Source: an uncultured Prevotellaceae bacterium (GTDB lineage Bacteria > Bacteroidota > Bacteroidia > Bacteroidales > Bacteroidaceae). From it: 64,000 nt of DNA. The stretch is taken from NCBI GenBank assembly GCA_946410305.1, contig CAMJZV010000009.1:33825-97824 (forward strand), written 5' to 3'. The notes below the pieces were generated by a model. The model made no database searches, was not told the origin of the DNA, and was given only the letters and a program-made list of their open reading frames with translations. Positions within the stretch are counted from its first letter, which is position 1. The number at the start of each line of letters is the position of its first letter. A program made the translations under genes and the position numbers. Of this stretch, positions 9,168 through 16,965 are shown piece by piece.

Positions 9168-9297
9168 TTATTTTACGACAAACTTCTTTCCGTCCTTGAT
9201 ATAAAGCCCTGGCTTCAGGCTGGCTTTGAGGTGGAATATACAGCTACCTATACTTCGGCTGATACATACTGTGAACTCATGGCCAGCAGAATGCTAG
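9168..9297 (-). pseudogene. Relic: C-terminal tail of a lost secreted protein
   Basis: On the minus strand the sequence reads open after a TAG near 9298 and ends with LKASLKPGLYIKDGKKFVVK and a stop at 9168. That ending is nearly the same as the tails of intact secreted proteins in this window (LYIINGKKVVIK at 13001, GIVIKDGKKFVK at 47904). There is no start codon or signal peptide, and nothing recognisable upstream within the gap to 9375. I read it as the remnant of a deleted enzyme gene between the two esterase genes. Confidence 0.65.
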
Positions 9298-9375
9298 CCA
9301 TGAGTAATGTGTTTTTAAAAGAAATAAGTGATTGTTTACTTGTTTTAAATTTCATATTGTTATTATTGATTTCCA

Positions 9376-11343
9376 TCATTCGTTCCCTCCGAAGCCGCCT
9401 TGGAAGCCACCACCTCCGCCGAAGCCGCCTCCAAAGCCGCCACCGCCAAAGGATGGCATCTGTGGAGCGGGCTCCTTACCGATGGCCAGCAACAGGCGAA
9501 CCAGTGCACGACGACGCTGACTCCATGTGGGATAGTCGTCAGCACGTAGCGTGCGTACTTTGAAGCCAGGCATTTGGGGCATACCTGCATTCTTCATGAA
9601 CTCCATGTCACTGGTGGTCAGAATGCATGGTTTGGTTTTGCCGTCAGCCAGCAGGCGGTCTACAATAGCATCGGCACCACCTACCTTAAACCAGCTCTCC
9701 ATCGTGTCACCCTCGCCAGGTACCAGCTGTATCATGACAGGCATCATCATGCCGCCCTGCTGGGGCATGGCAGAAGTATACCACGCCTCGTTACGATCCA
9801 ACTCGTAAGCCACACGACCGTGGGCGATATCCTCCTGTGAGGCGAAGTTGAACGGAGAGGCGGGATTGTCGCAGATGCTGTACTTGAAACCTTTGTCCGG
9901 CGAGAGGTACATGTTGTTGGGGTCAGCCACGGGCGTACCATCAACCACAAAGCAGTATTTGAAGGTCTCAAAAAGATAGTCGCTCAGCGTCGTGCTCCAT
10001 ACACCGCTGCTGTCGCGCTCCATGGCGACATTCTCAGGCAGTATCTCACAGTCCAGCTCTACCTTCTGAGCCTCGGGGGCCTTGAAGCGGAAAATTATGC
10101 CCTGTTCGGTATACTCCGGAGAGATGATGGGCTTGGGGAACAGACGAGCCATGACACCTGGGGTGAACTGCTGTTCCTGACCAGTCTTGGCAGGAGCGGG
10201 CTGTCCGTTCTTCATAGCGTTCTCTGCAGCCTTCTTGTTGAAGAGCAGTGGCAGGGTCTTAGCCAGGAAGTACTTGGCATTCATCCATGTGTGGCCGAAC
10301 TTATCGTTGGTAAACTCCTTGACGCTACGGATGCCCTTCTTGTCGAGGAACTCCATATAGTCACGGGCATTGCCATAGAGGAAGTCATCGGTACCTACAC
10401 CCAGCCAGAACAGGCGGATTTTCTTGTTGGTGTCCTCAGCCTGGTCGTAGACGTTAGGAATGTCTGTCGATGTGAACGAGCTGTAAGAGCAGAGATAAGA
10501 GAACTTGTCGAGGTTCGTCAGACCATTGAACAGTGCCTGGTTACCACCACGAGAGAAGCCACCGATGGCACGGCTGTCTCTATCAGCTTTCGTGCGATAG
10601 TTCTGCTCGATATAGGGCATCAAGTCGTTAATCAGGTCCTGGCTGAAGGGGTCGCCACCAAAACGCACCTGAGGAGTCGTGGTCTCAGAGCGCTCCTTGG
10701 TGGGTGCATCCTGCTTCTTCAGCTTCATGGGGTTACCATAGGGCATTACCACGATCATCTCCTTGCACTGACCAGCAGCCAACAGGTTGTCCATGATATA
10801 GTTTACGCGACCGACCTTATAGTACACCTCCTCTGTATCGGTGGTACCACTGATGAGGTAGAACACGGGGTAGCGCTTCTGGAAGTCCATCATATACCCA
10901 GGTGGCAGATATACTACGGCATGATTGGTGGCACCAATAGCCTTCGAATAGTAGTTGACATACTCTACCCTACCGTGAGATACGTTGGTAATATCATGGG
11001 GCAGTGCACCGTTCTTTTCAGTTGACGGAATCTCCAGCAAGCTGTTCTTAAAGCCTTCGTTGGGGAAATACTGCGGATTCTCTGGGTCCATCACGCTGAT
11101 ACCGTCGACAATGAAGCAGTACGGATACATGTCGGGCGCAGCAGGACCGAGGGTCACTGTCCACAAGCCGTCAGCACCACGTTGCATGTCTTTACGTCCA
11201 GCGAACTGCACGTCTACCTGTACGTTCTTGGCATTCTCATTCTTGTACTGAAAGGTGACAGTCCCGTCAGCATTACAGCGGGGCTGAGACATCATGGCCA
11301 TAGGCAACAAGGCCATCAGGGATAACAAAGTCTGTCTTTTCAT
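9376..11343 (-). CDS. CE1-type esterase with CBM48-like N-domain plus a degenerate second copy
   Basis: 655 aa with a signal peptide (to about residue 19). Module 1 is a CBM48/E-set-like domain (20-105; WTVTLGPAAPDMYPYCFIVDG). Module 2 is a CE1 alpha/beta-hydrolase (about 125-375) with YPVFYLISGTTDTEEVYYK, the nucleophile elbow AIGGFSRGGNQ (Ser about 264) and FGHTW (His about 351). Module 3 repeats the CBM48-like domain (about 410-500; WSTTLSDYLFETFKYCFVVDG). Module 4 is a shortened esterase-like piece (500-630) with no G-x-S-x-G. The last 24 residues are almost only Gly and Phe (GGGGFGGGFGG). Feruloyl or acetyl esterase activity is likely for module 2, with modules 3-4 possibly binding only. 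It lies 32 bp after the CE10-like gene in the same operon. Confidence 0.82.
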   Translation of the reverse strand: MKRQTLLSLMALLPMAMMSQPRCNADGTVTFQYKNENAKNVQVDVQFAGRKDMQRGADGLWTVTLGPAAPDMYPYCFIVDGISVMDPENPQYFPNEGFKNSLLEIPSTEKNGALPHDITNVSHGRVEYVNYYSKAIGATNHAVVYLPPGYMMDFQKRYPVFYLISGTTDTEEVYYKVGRVNYIMDNLLAAGQCKEMIVVMPYGNPMKLKKQDAPTKERSETTTPQVRFGGDPFSQDLINDLMPYIEQNYRTKADRDSRAIGGFSRGGNQALFNGLTNLDKFSYLCSYSSFTSTDIPNVYDQAEDTNKKIRLFWLGVGTDDFLYGNARDYMEFLDKKGIRSVKEFTNDKFGHTWMNAKYFLAKTLPLLFNKKAAENAMKNGQPAPAKTGQEQQFTPGVMARLFPKPIISPEYTEQGIIFRFKAPEAQKVELDCEILPENVAMERDSSGVWSTTLSDYLFETFKYCFVVDGTPVADPNNMYLSPDKGFKYSICDNPASPFNFASQEDIAHGRVAYELDRNEAWYTSAMPQQGGMMMPVMIQLVPGEGDTMESWFKVGGADAIVDRLLADGKTKPCILTTSDMEFMKNAGMPQMPGFKVRTLRADDYPTWSQRRRALVRLLLAIGKEPAPQMPSFGGGGFGGGFGGGGGFQGGFGGNE

Positions 11344-11375
11344 AGTTTTTATCGTTTTGTGTGTTTATTGGATTG

Positions 11376-12881
11376 CTATTTCTCATCATCTACCAAGAAG
11401 TCGCCCATGTCAGAGGCCTCAGCATCCTTGTCGTCGAGTTTGAAGCGCATGAAGTGAGGCTTCTCTGTGGTACAGGGCTCCCATCCCAGTTTTCCTTTTT
11501 CGTTTTCGTTACCATTGGGATCGCTGTACTTGGCAAAGTTAGTCCATGCCGTCAGCATCTTCTCTGACAGATCCCAGTCACCCTGTGTCCAAGGACGCCA
11601 GCAGTGCTTCAGCGACTTGAAGACAAACCACAGGTCACTGCTATGGAAGGCACCTTTCAGGCGACTGGTGATAGCTGGATGCTTGCCGTCGTCGGGCAAC
11701 TTGCGGGCAAACTCATAAGCCCAGGCTTTGGCGCCCTGACTCTGACGTACCTTACAGAACTCAGCAATACCAGGACCCATAGAACCCATATCGTTCAGCG
11801 TATAGCCAATCATATAAGGCACGTCGGCAATAGTTCCCTCACGAGTGGCTGCATCGAAATTATTCAGCGACACGTAACCGTCGACGATAGGACGCTGCAT
11901 CACGAAGACATCGCTCTTGTTGACCATGTTATACAGCTGCGGAATGCTATAGAGAATCTCCGTAGAGGCAGCACGCAGCGCTTTCAGGTCAGTCAGTCCA
12001 GCCCAGTCCATTACCATCTTGGTCTCAGCCTCACTCTCAGCGAGTGTGGGGTTGTAGGTAAAGAACTTGTTCACGGGAGTTGCGGGCTTAGCCTCCTCAC
12101 CGTCCTTGGCAGGAACATTAATGCCACCACCACTCATGATAACAGCCTTGTGGAACAGGCCACGGGCCAGCGGACTCTCACAGAGTGTACGTACACTTCC
12201 TGCACCAGCGCTCTGGCCGAAGATGGTCACGTTGTTGGGGTCGCCACCAAACTGGGCAATGTTCTCCTTCACCCACTTCAGCGACTGTATCTGGTCGAGG
12301 ATGCCGTAGTTGCCACTAACGTGGTGAGGACTCTCTGCAGACAGTTCAGGATAAGTCATAAAACCAAAGATGCCCAGACGGTAGTTGATGGTAACCAGCA
12401 CCACATCCTTCGATGCCCACTCCTGACCATCGAACTCTGGTTCTGAGCCCCATCCTTCACGATAGCCGCCACCATGTATCCACAGCGCTACAGGCAGCTT
12501 CTTCTCCGTCTTACCAGGAGCCTTGGTCCACACGTTCAAGTACAGGCAGTCCTCACTGTAGGGAGCCTCATCGCCATAACCCCACTCAGAGGTATAGAAG
12601 CCTGGATAGTGTACGGACTGGTAGCCAGGATGGCCAAACTTGTCACACACTTTGATGCTGTCCCACGCCTCTACAGGCTGTGGTTCACGCCAACGCAGGT
12701 CACCGATAGGTGCTGCGGCATAGGGAATGCCTTTAAAGACATACACGTCGGGGCACTCTGCCCGCACACCTTGAATCTGGCCGCCCTCTACGGTCAGTAC
12801 GGGACTCAGTGCATCTTCATCACTGCACGCGCATCCCATCAATAATGCCATCAACGGCATCAGCAAGAGTAATTTTTTCAT
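11376..12881 (-). CDS. Carboxylesterase type B (CE10-like) lipoprotein
   Basis: 501 aa. The lipoprotein signal ends at LLMGC (Cys about 17). Type-B carboxylesterase features: GIPYAAAPIGDLRWREPQP near the N-terminus, the EDCLYLNVWTKAP motif, the oxyanion hole WIHGGGYREGWGSEP, and the nucleophile elbow NVTIFGQSAGAGSV. The C-terminal His lies in KGAFHSSDLWFVF. The family removes small acyl groups; in this setting deacetylation of xylo-oligosaccharides is the likely job but is not proven by sequence. It is the first gene after promoter/operator D (12924-12989) and probably heads the operon running to CE15 at 4554. Confidence 0.85.
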   Translation of the reverse strand: MKKLLLLMPLMALLMGCACSDEDALSPVLTVEGGQIQGVRAECPDVYVFKGIPYAAAPIGDLRWREPQPVEAWDSIKVCDKFGHPGYQSVHYPGFYTSEWGYGDEAPYSEDCLYLNVWTKAPGKTEKKLPVALWIHGGGYREGWGSEPEFDGQEWASKDVVLVTINYRLGIFGFMTYPELSAESPHHVSGNYGILDQIQSLKWVKENIAQFGGDPNNVTIFGQSAGAGSVRTLCESPLARGLFHKAVIMSGGGINVPAKDGEEAKPATPVNKFFTYNPTLAESEAETKMVMDWAGLTDLKALRAASTEILYSIPQLYNMVNKSDVFVMQRPIVDGYVSLNNFDAATREGTIADVPYMIGYTLNDMGSMGPGIAEFCKVRQSQGAKAWAYEFARKLPDDGKHPAITSRLKGAFHSSDLWFVFKSLKHCWRPWTQGDWDLSEKMLTAWTNFAKYSDPNGNENEKGKLGWEPCTTEKPHFMRFKLDDKDAEASDMGDFLVDDEK

Positions 12882-12923
12882 TGATAATTATATCTTTTGG
12901 TTAGTTAGTATGGTTTTCATGGG

Positions 12924-12989
12924 CAAAGGTACAAAAAATCCGCGACACTGACCTTACGTCATGTGTCGCGGACTTTGTCGTATGTAACA
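12924..12989 (-). promoter_or_regulatory. Promoter and xylan operator D, upstream of the CE10-like gene
   Basis: The -7 element TACCTTTG is at 12931-12924 (minus strand). Thirty nt upstream lies the 28-bp operator 12962-12989: TGTTACA, six nt, the AAAG core, four nt, CGACACA. The two half-sites start 21 bp apart. The upstream half-site is part of a perfect 18-bp palindrome (12982-12999). The downstream half-site overlaps the terminator hairpin of the preceding CE6 gene. Confidence 0.75.
12933..12971 (-). terminator. Intrinsic terminator after CE6
   Basis: Perfect 9-bp stem CCGCGACAC / GTGTCGCGG followed on the minus strand by ATTTTTTG. It ends the CE6 transcript (stop 13001) and overlaps operator/promoter D of the next gene. 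Confidence 0.8.
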
Positions 12990-13000
12990 ATTGTTACATG

Positions 13001-14530
13001 TTATTTAATCACAACCTTTTTACCATTTATAATATAGAGGCCTGGACGCAGGTCGTCAGCGTTGACGCGACGGCCATCGAGGGTGTAGACACCACTCTTA
13101 GCCCCAGTCTTATTACTCTTTACCTCTTCAATGCCCGTAGGAGGCACATCCGTTTCTTTCAGCGTACAGAAGGTGAAGTAGGTAGGCTCGTCGAACTTGG
13201 CAGGATGGTTAGCATCCTTGAGGTACTTGCCTGTACCAACGTTCTTGATAGCCCATCCTTTACCCTCGGTATACTCCATGTTCCACACAGCACCCTTTGC
13301 AAGGTCCTGACCATTCTGGCCGTTCATCTTGCTGGAGATGAAGCAGCAGTCACCAGAGACAACCTGCGTATTCAGATAAGCGTCAGCACCGTCCAACTGA
13401 TAGGAAGTACCATCAGGAGCGACAAGGCGCAAGCGGAAACCGCCGCTACTCTTCTGAAGTCTGAAGAAATAGCACTCATTAGAGACATCGAAGGCTCTCA
13501 CATAATTGCCATAGCTCAGCGTTTCAGCAAACTCGCAGTAGAAAGCCTTGCCCTCAGCCTCGTTGACGATAGCCAGATTCTTATTCGCCAAACCTACTGT
13601 TCCACCAGTGATACGCTCGTCAACAGTATAATACTTGACATATTTCTCCGGATGGTTCATCACGTCAAGGACCTTCTCAGCGTAGCGCTGACCGAAGGTG
13701 CGGTAGCCAGCGGCAGAGAAGTGCCAAGGGTCAGTGCCGTTGCCAGGGATGCCATCAGCAGACACCACATGGCCTGTAGGAATGACTTCGGGAATCTTCG
13801 CTACAACATGGTTGTGCCAAGAGCAGCCACCGCCCATATTCTCATACTCCGTTTCACCAACAAAGATGGGAACATCGGCAGGTCTGAGATCCAGGTCATG
13901 CAACATGTCCTTATAAATCTTCTTCACCATGCCAGGCCACTTCTCGTCGCCATTGTTCGACTCGCCCTGATGCAGCAAGATGCCCTTGATGACACCAACT
14001 TCCTGAGCTTTCTTGGCCATCTCGATGATGCGTCCGTAAGGGTTGCCTCCATAGTGACGATTAGCAAGTGTAGCCCACCAAGGTGTACTACCATTACTCT
14101 CCTTCTCCAGAATTTTCTCAGCGTACAGATCTTTGTCAAACATCTCGATAGGGCTGCCACCCATTGCTACAGCAATAACACCAATCTTTTTGTCTGGCAG
14201 TTCTTTAACCATCGTACGACCAAAATAGTCGGTAGGGCCAAGCTTACCATCAGGGCTGACGATAGGACAATCGGCTGTATACCAATTACCCATTTGGCGT
14301 GCAGCAATTGTTTTAGAGCTATTACCTTTTACCTGACGTGCAGGGAAATCACATGTTGCCAACATCTGGAAGCGAGAATCAACTCCCTCATCTTGAGCTT
14401 CCCAATCAGCATTTCCCTCCATGTTTGACTGTCCAAAACAAATGTAGATGTAGAAATTAGGATCAACTTCTGCCTTTACGCCCATCACAGCGCACAGCAA
14501 CATCATAGTGGTAAGTAAAAATTGTTTCAT
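13001..14530 (-). CDS. CE6 (SASA-family) acetylxylan esterase
   Basis: 509 aa with a signal peptide (MKQFLLTTMMLLCAVMGVKA). The SGNH/SASA catalytic motif [15 protein letters not shown] appears right after it. Further family blocks are the IGVIAVAMGGSPIEMFD strand, GILLHQGESNNGDEKWPGM and the catalytic Asp/His segment DPWHFSAAGYRTFGQRYAE. A beta-rich C-terminal domain (about 310-460) and the tail GVYTLDGRRVNADDLRPGL ... NGKKVVIK follow. The N-terminal half closely resembles the first domain of the CE6-CE1 protein at 38929. Function: removal of O-acetyl groups from xylan outside the cytoplasm. It follows the GH10 gene by 88 bp across a strong hairpin, and is followed by a terminator. Confidence 0.88.
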   Translation of the reverse strand: MKQFLLTTMMLLCAVMGVKAEVDPNFYIYICFGQSNMEGNADWEAQDEGVDSRFQMLATCDFPARQVKGNSSKTIAARQMGNWYTADCPIVSPDGKLGPTDYFGRTMVKELPDKKIGVIAVAMGGSPIEMFDKDLYAEKILEKESNGSTPWWATLANRHYGGNPYGRIIEMAKKAQEVGVIKGILLHQGESNNGDEKWPGMVKKIYKDMLHDLDLRPADVPIFVGETEYENMGGGCSWHNHVVAKIPEVIPTGHVVSADGIPGNGTDPWHFSAAGYRTFGQRYAEKVLDVMNHPEKYVKYYTVDERITGGTVGLANKNLAIVNEAEGKAFYCEFAETLSYGNYVRAFDVSNECYFFRLQKSSGGFRLRLVAPDGTSYQLDGADAYLNTQVVSGDCCFISSKMNGQNGQDLAKGAVWNMEYTEGKGWAIKNVGTGKYLKDANHPAKFDEPTYFTFCTLKETDVPPTGIEEVKSNKTGAKSGVYTLDGRRVNADDLRPGLYIINGKKVVIK

Positions 14531-14569
14531 TTGTGTTTTAAATTATATGTAAGTAATCATTCTCTGAAA

Positions 14570-14599
14570 ATCCCTCGCCACCATACTGTGGCGAGGGAT
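14570..14599 (-). terminator. GC-rich hairpin between GH10 and CE6
   Basis: 12-bp perfect stem ATCCCTCGCCAC / GTGGCGAGGGAT with a 6-nt loop, followed on the minus strand by TTTTC. It lies between the GH10 stop (14619) and the CE6 start (14530). It may be a partial terminator or a 3'-stabilising hairpin that lowers CE6 expression relative to GH10. No operator copy was found downstream of it. Confidence 0.65.
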
Positions 14600-14618
14600 A
14601 GAATAAGGTTTGGATTGA

Positions 14619-16850
14619 TTATTTTACGAACATTTTTTTACCATTCTTAATCACAATACCACGATAACCAGCATTAACAGGTACGCCCATTAGATTATAG
14701 GTAGGAGCATTGGAAGCGTTGTCAGTTTCTACCTCGTTGATACCACTTACCGGTTCTGTACAGATGAACTTCACCTTGTCAATATTGCAATTACCACCAG
14801 TGACATTAATACGCAAGGTATACACACCCTCATTTAAGGCTTCCTTAACAGTACCCGTCTTCACCTCGTAGGTATCCTTACCCTTATTGGGCACCTTCAC
14901 CAGAGGCATGCTAGTCTCGTTGCCCTCGCTATCTATCAGCTTCATTGTGAACTTAGAACCAGAGACCTCTGATGCTACAGTAGCCTCGTAAGCGTATTTA
15001 CCGGCCTGGTTGACTTTGACAGAATATTCTGCATAGTCACCATTTGCAGCATTACCCCAGGCAAAGCCGCCATTGATTGTAACGACACTACCACCCTTGT
15101 TGGTTACAAAGTCCTCAGCCTCAACAGTACCAGGCATGGCGAAGGTGGGCAGGAGCTTGAATGTCATGTCCTTGATATAGAAGCCACCCTTCTCCACAAG
15201 CAGTGTGAACACGTGCTTGCCTGCTGTCAGATACTTCTTGATAGAGCAGTGTACAGGCTGGAACTCGGTAGTGCTGCCAGTATTAGGAACATCAGTAAAA
15301 TCTGTAAGAAATTCGATATTATCGAACGAATACTCTGCTAAATGAAATCTACCACCAGCTATCGCTGAGGCAACTTCAAGATCCATTGTATAAAGTCCTT
15401 CCTCCTTTACGTCAACAGTATAGTCCATCCACTGACCATTACTCACTGACATTGGATTACTGCGCGAAACACCACTGCTATAGGTAACATCCACTAACCC
15501 TTTGTCATATTCATTGGCTTTGACGATGCCTGGGATCTCAGTAGGCGTACCGTTATAAGGAGAACGTTTAGTACCTTTTGCCACTGTAAAACCGCCATAA
15601 CGCTCATAGGTGGTGCCATCAGTAGCGGTTACAACAGCCTTCATGGTATTCCAGCTTGCCTTTTTTGCTGTGTGTTCAACTATGTAGGGAACCTCCGTCA
15701 TCGTCTTCACCAATTCATCATTTACATACAAATCCACCTTCTGAATGGTCTTTGTGGCCAAACGAGCATGAATCTTGATGGGAAGTACATCACCCGCAGC
15801 AACCTTCAAGGAAGCTGGACGGATATAGATAGAGGCTTCTTTCTTAGTGCCAGGGAACGGACTCTTGGCATTCTTAGCAGCGTCTGTCTGCATATATTCC
15901 CGAAGCCACTGCAAAGCAGCACGCTCTTGACGATTACGAATAAGTCCAGTATTTTCTGCCCACGTCGCTCCCAAGAACCATCCCCATAGGGTTATGCCTG
16001 CACAGTAGTCTGCCTCCCAAAACAGTGGAATCTGCTCTTTGTATTTAGTCGCCTGCTTCGAATCGTCATCAAAATTGATGTCATACTCCGTGATGTACAT
16101 CGGCATTTTCAACGATGACTGGAGAGTGTTCAACCTGTTCTTCAATTCATCTTTGGGGATATCATTCAAGGTAAAATGGTGTGCCTGACATCCATAAGCG
16201 TCAATGGGGGCACCTGCATCACGAAGAGTTTGTACCAAAGGGATATACAAATTATTGTTATCCCAACGCAATACATTAAAATCATTATAGACAAGAATGG
16301 CATCTGGCCAACGTTCACCAGCCATTTCAAAAGCCTTGATAAGCCAGTCATAACCTGTTTTACCACCACCACCGAGAGCATCCTTGAACAGATAGGTGTC
16401 ATCCTGATGCCCCTGCATACATTCATTGGCAACATCCATAACTTGCAAATAAGGATAGTGCTCCTTAGCAGCATCCATCCATTTGGCGATGGCATCATAA
16501 CGCTCATTAAGTGAGAGGTCTTTTATCCAGCTAGGATACTGAGAACCCCAGATGAACGTATGAAACTTGAAAGGGAAATTGTGCTGTTTGGCATAGTTTG
16601 CAGCATTATCTGCTCCTCCCCAATTATAGACTCCACGGGTACCCTCAACACTTTGCCATTTTGTAGCATTCTCAGGAGTCACCTGATTCCAATAGTCAGA
16701 AAACCTGAAACCATCATGATCCATCTCACTATTACCTGTCGTAATATTCCCCAAGAACTTGTCGGGATTCGTTGACAACTGGGCTGACGCTGGCAGTATG
16801 CATAGACTGGCAGCCATCATCAATAAACTTTGTTTTAGTGCCTTATTCAT
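14619..16850 (-). CDS. GH10 endo-1,4-beta-xylanase with two CBM6-like modules
   Basis: 743 aa with a signal peptide (to about residue 23, ILPASAQ). GH10 domain about 28-340: NQVTPENATKWQSVEG, FKFHTFIWGSQYPSW, the acid/base in VMDVANECMQG (Glu about 143), AYGCQAHHFTL and the nucleophile in MYITEYDINF (Glu about 255), then GITLWGWF. The Cys-Gln-Ala-His-His segment marks the atypical GH10 group, not the GIGMQGHY type seen at 26499. A small beta domain (about 350-440) follows, then two CBM6-like modules (about 445-570 and 575-700; the second begins VEAEDFVTNKGGSVV). The tail is GIVIKNGKKMFVK. Probably a secreted or surface endo-acting enzyme on decorated xylan. It heads a two-gene unit with CE6 and sits behind operator C. 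Confidence 0.9.
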   Translation of the reverse strand: MNKALKQSLLMMAASLCILPASAQLSTNPDKFLGNITTGNSEMDHDGFRFSDYWNQVTPENATKWQSVEGTRGVYNWGGADNAANYAKQHNFPFKFHTFIWGSQYPSWIKDLSLNERYDAIAKWMDAAKEHYPYLQVMDVANECMQGHQDDTYLFKDALGGGGKTGYDWLIKAFEMAGERWPDAILVYNDFNVLRWDNNNLYIPLVQTLRDAGAPIDAYGCQAHHFTLNDIPKDELKNRLNTLQSSLKMPMYITEYDINFDDDSKQATKYKEQIPLFWEADYCAGITLWGWFLGATWAENTGLIRNRQERAALQWLREYMQTDAAKNAKSPFPGTKKEASIYIRPASLKVAAGDVLPIKIHARLATKTIQKVDLYVNDELVKTMTEVPYIVEHTAKKASWNTMKAVVTATDGTTYERYGGFTVAKGTKRSPYNGTPTEIPGIVKANEYDKGLVDVTYSSGVSRSNPMSVSNGQWMDYTVDVKEEGLYTMDLEVASAIAGGRFHLAEYSFDNIEFLTDFTDVPNTGSTTEFQPVHCSIKKYLTAGKHVFTLLVEKGGFYIKDMTFKLLPTFAMPGTVEAEDFVTNKGGSVVTINGGFAWGNAANGDYAEYSVKVNQAGKYAYEATVASEVSGSKFTMKLIDSEGNETSMPLVKVPNKGKDTYEVKTGTVKEALNEGVYTLRINVTGGNCNIDKVKFICTEPVSGINEVETDNASNAPTYNLMGVPVNAGYRGIVIKNGKKMFVK

Positions 16851-16880
16851 TGTTTATGTTTTAAGTCATTTTTCCGGCTG

Positions 16881-16946
16881 CAAAGGTACAAAAGAGATGT
16901 GGAACACCCTTTGCAGAGCGTTCCACATACTTTGCCGTTCGTAACA
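16881..16946 (-). promoter_or_regulatory. Promoter and xylan operator C, upstream of GH10
   Basis: -7 element TACCTTTG at 16888-16881 (minus). Thirty nt upstream is the operator 16919-16946: TGTTACG, six nt, AAAG, four nt, TGGAACG; the half-sites are 21 bp apart. The distal half-site is also part of a small hairpin GTAACAT / ATGTTAC (16941-16958). Confidence 0.75.
16897..16928 (-). terminator. Terminator-like hairpin after GH43
   Basis: Perfect 9-bp stem ATGTGGAAC / GTTCCACAT followed on the minus strand by CTCTTTTG. It follows the GH43 stop at 16966 and overlaps operator C. Confidence 0.7.
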
Positions 16947-16965
16947 TCTTTATGTTACAACAGCA

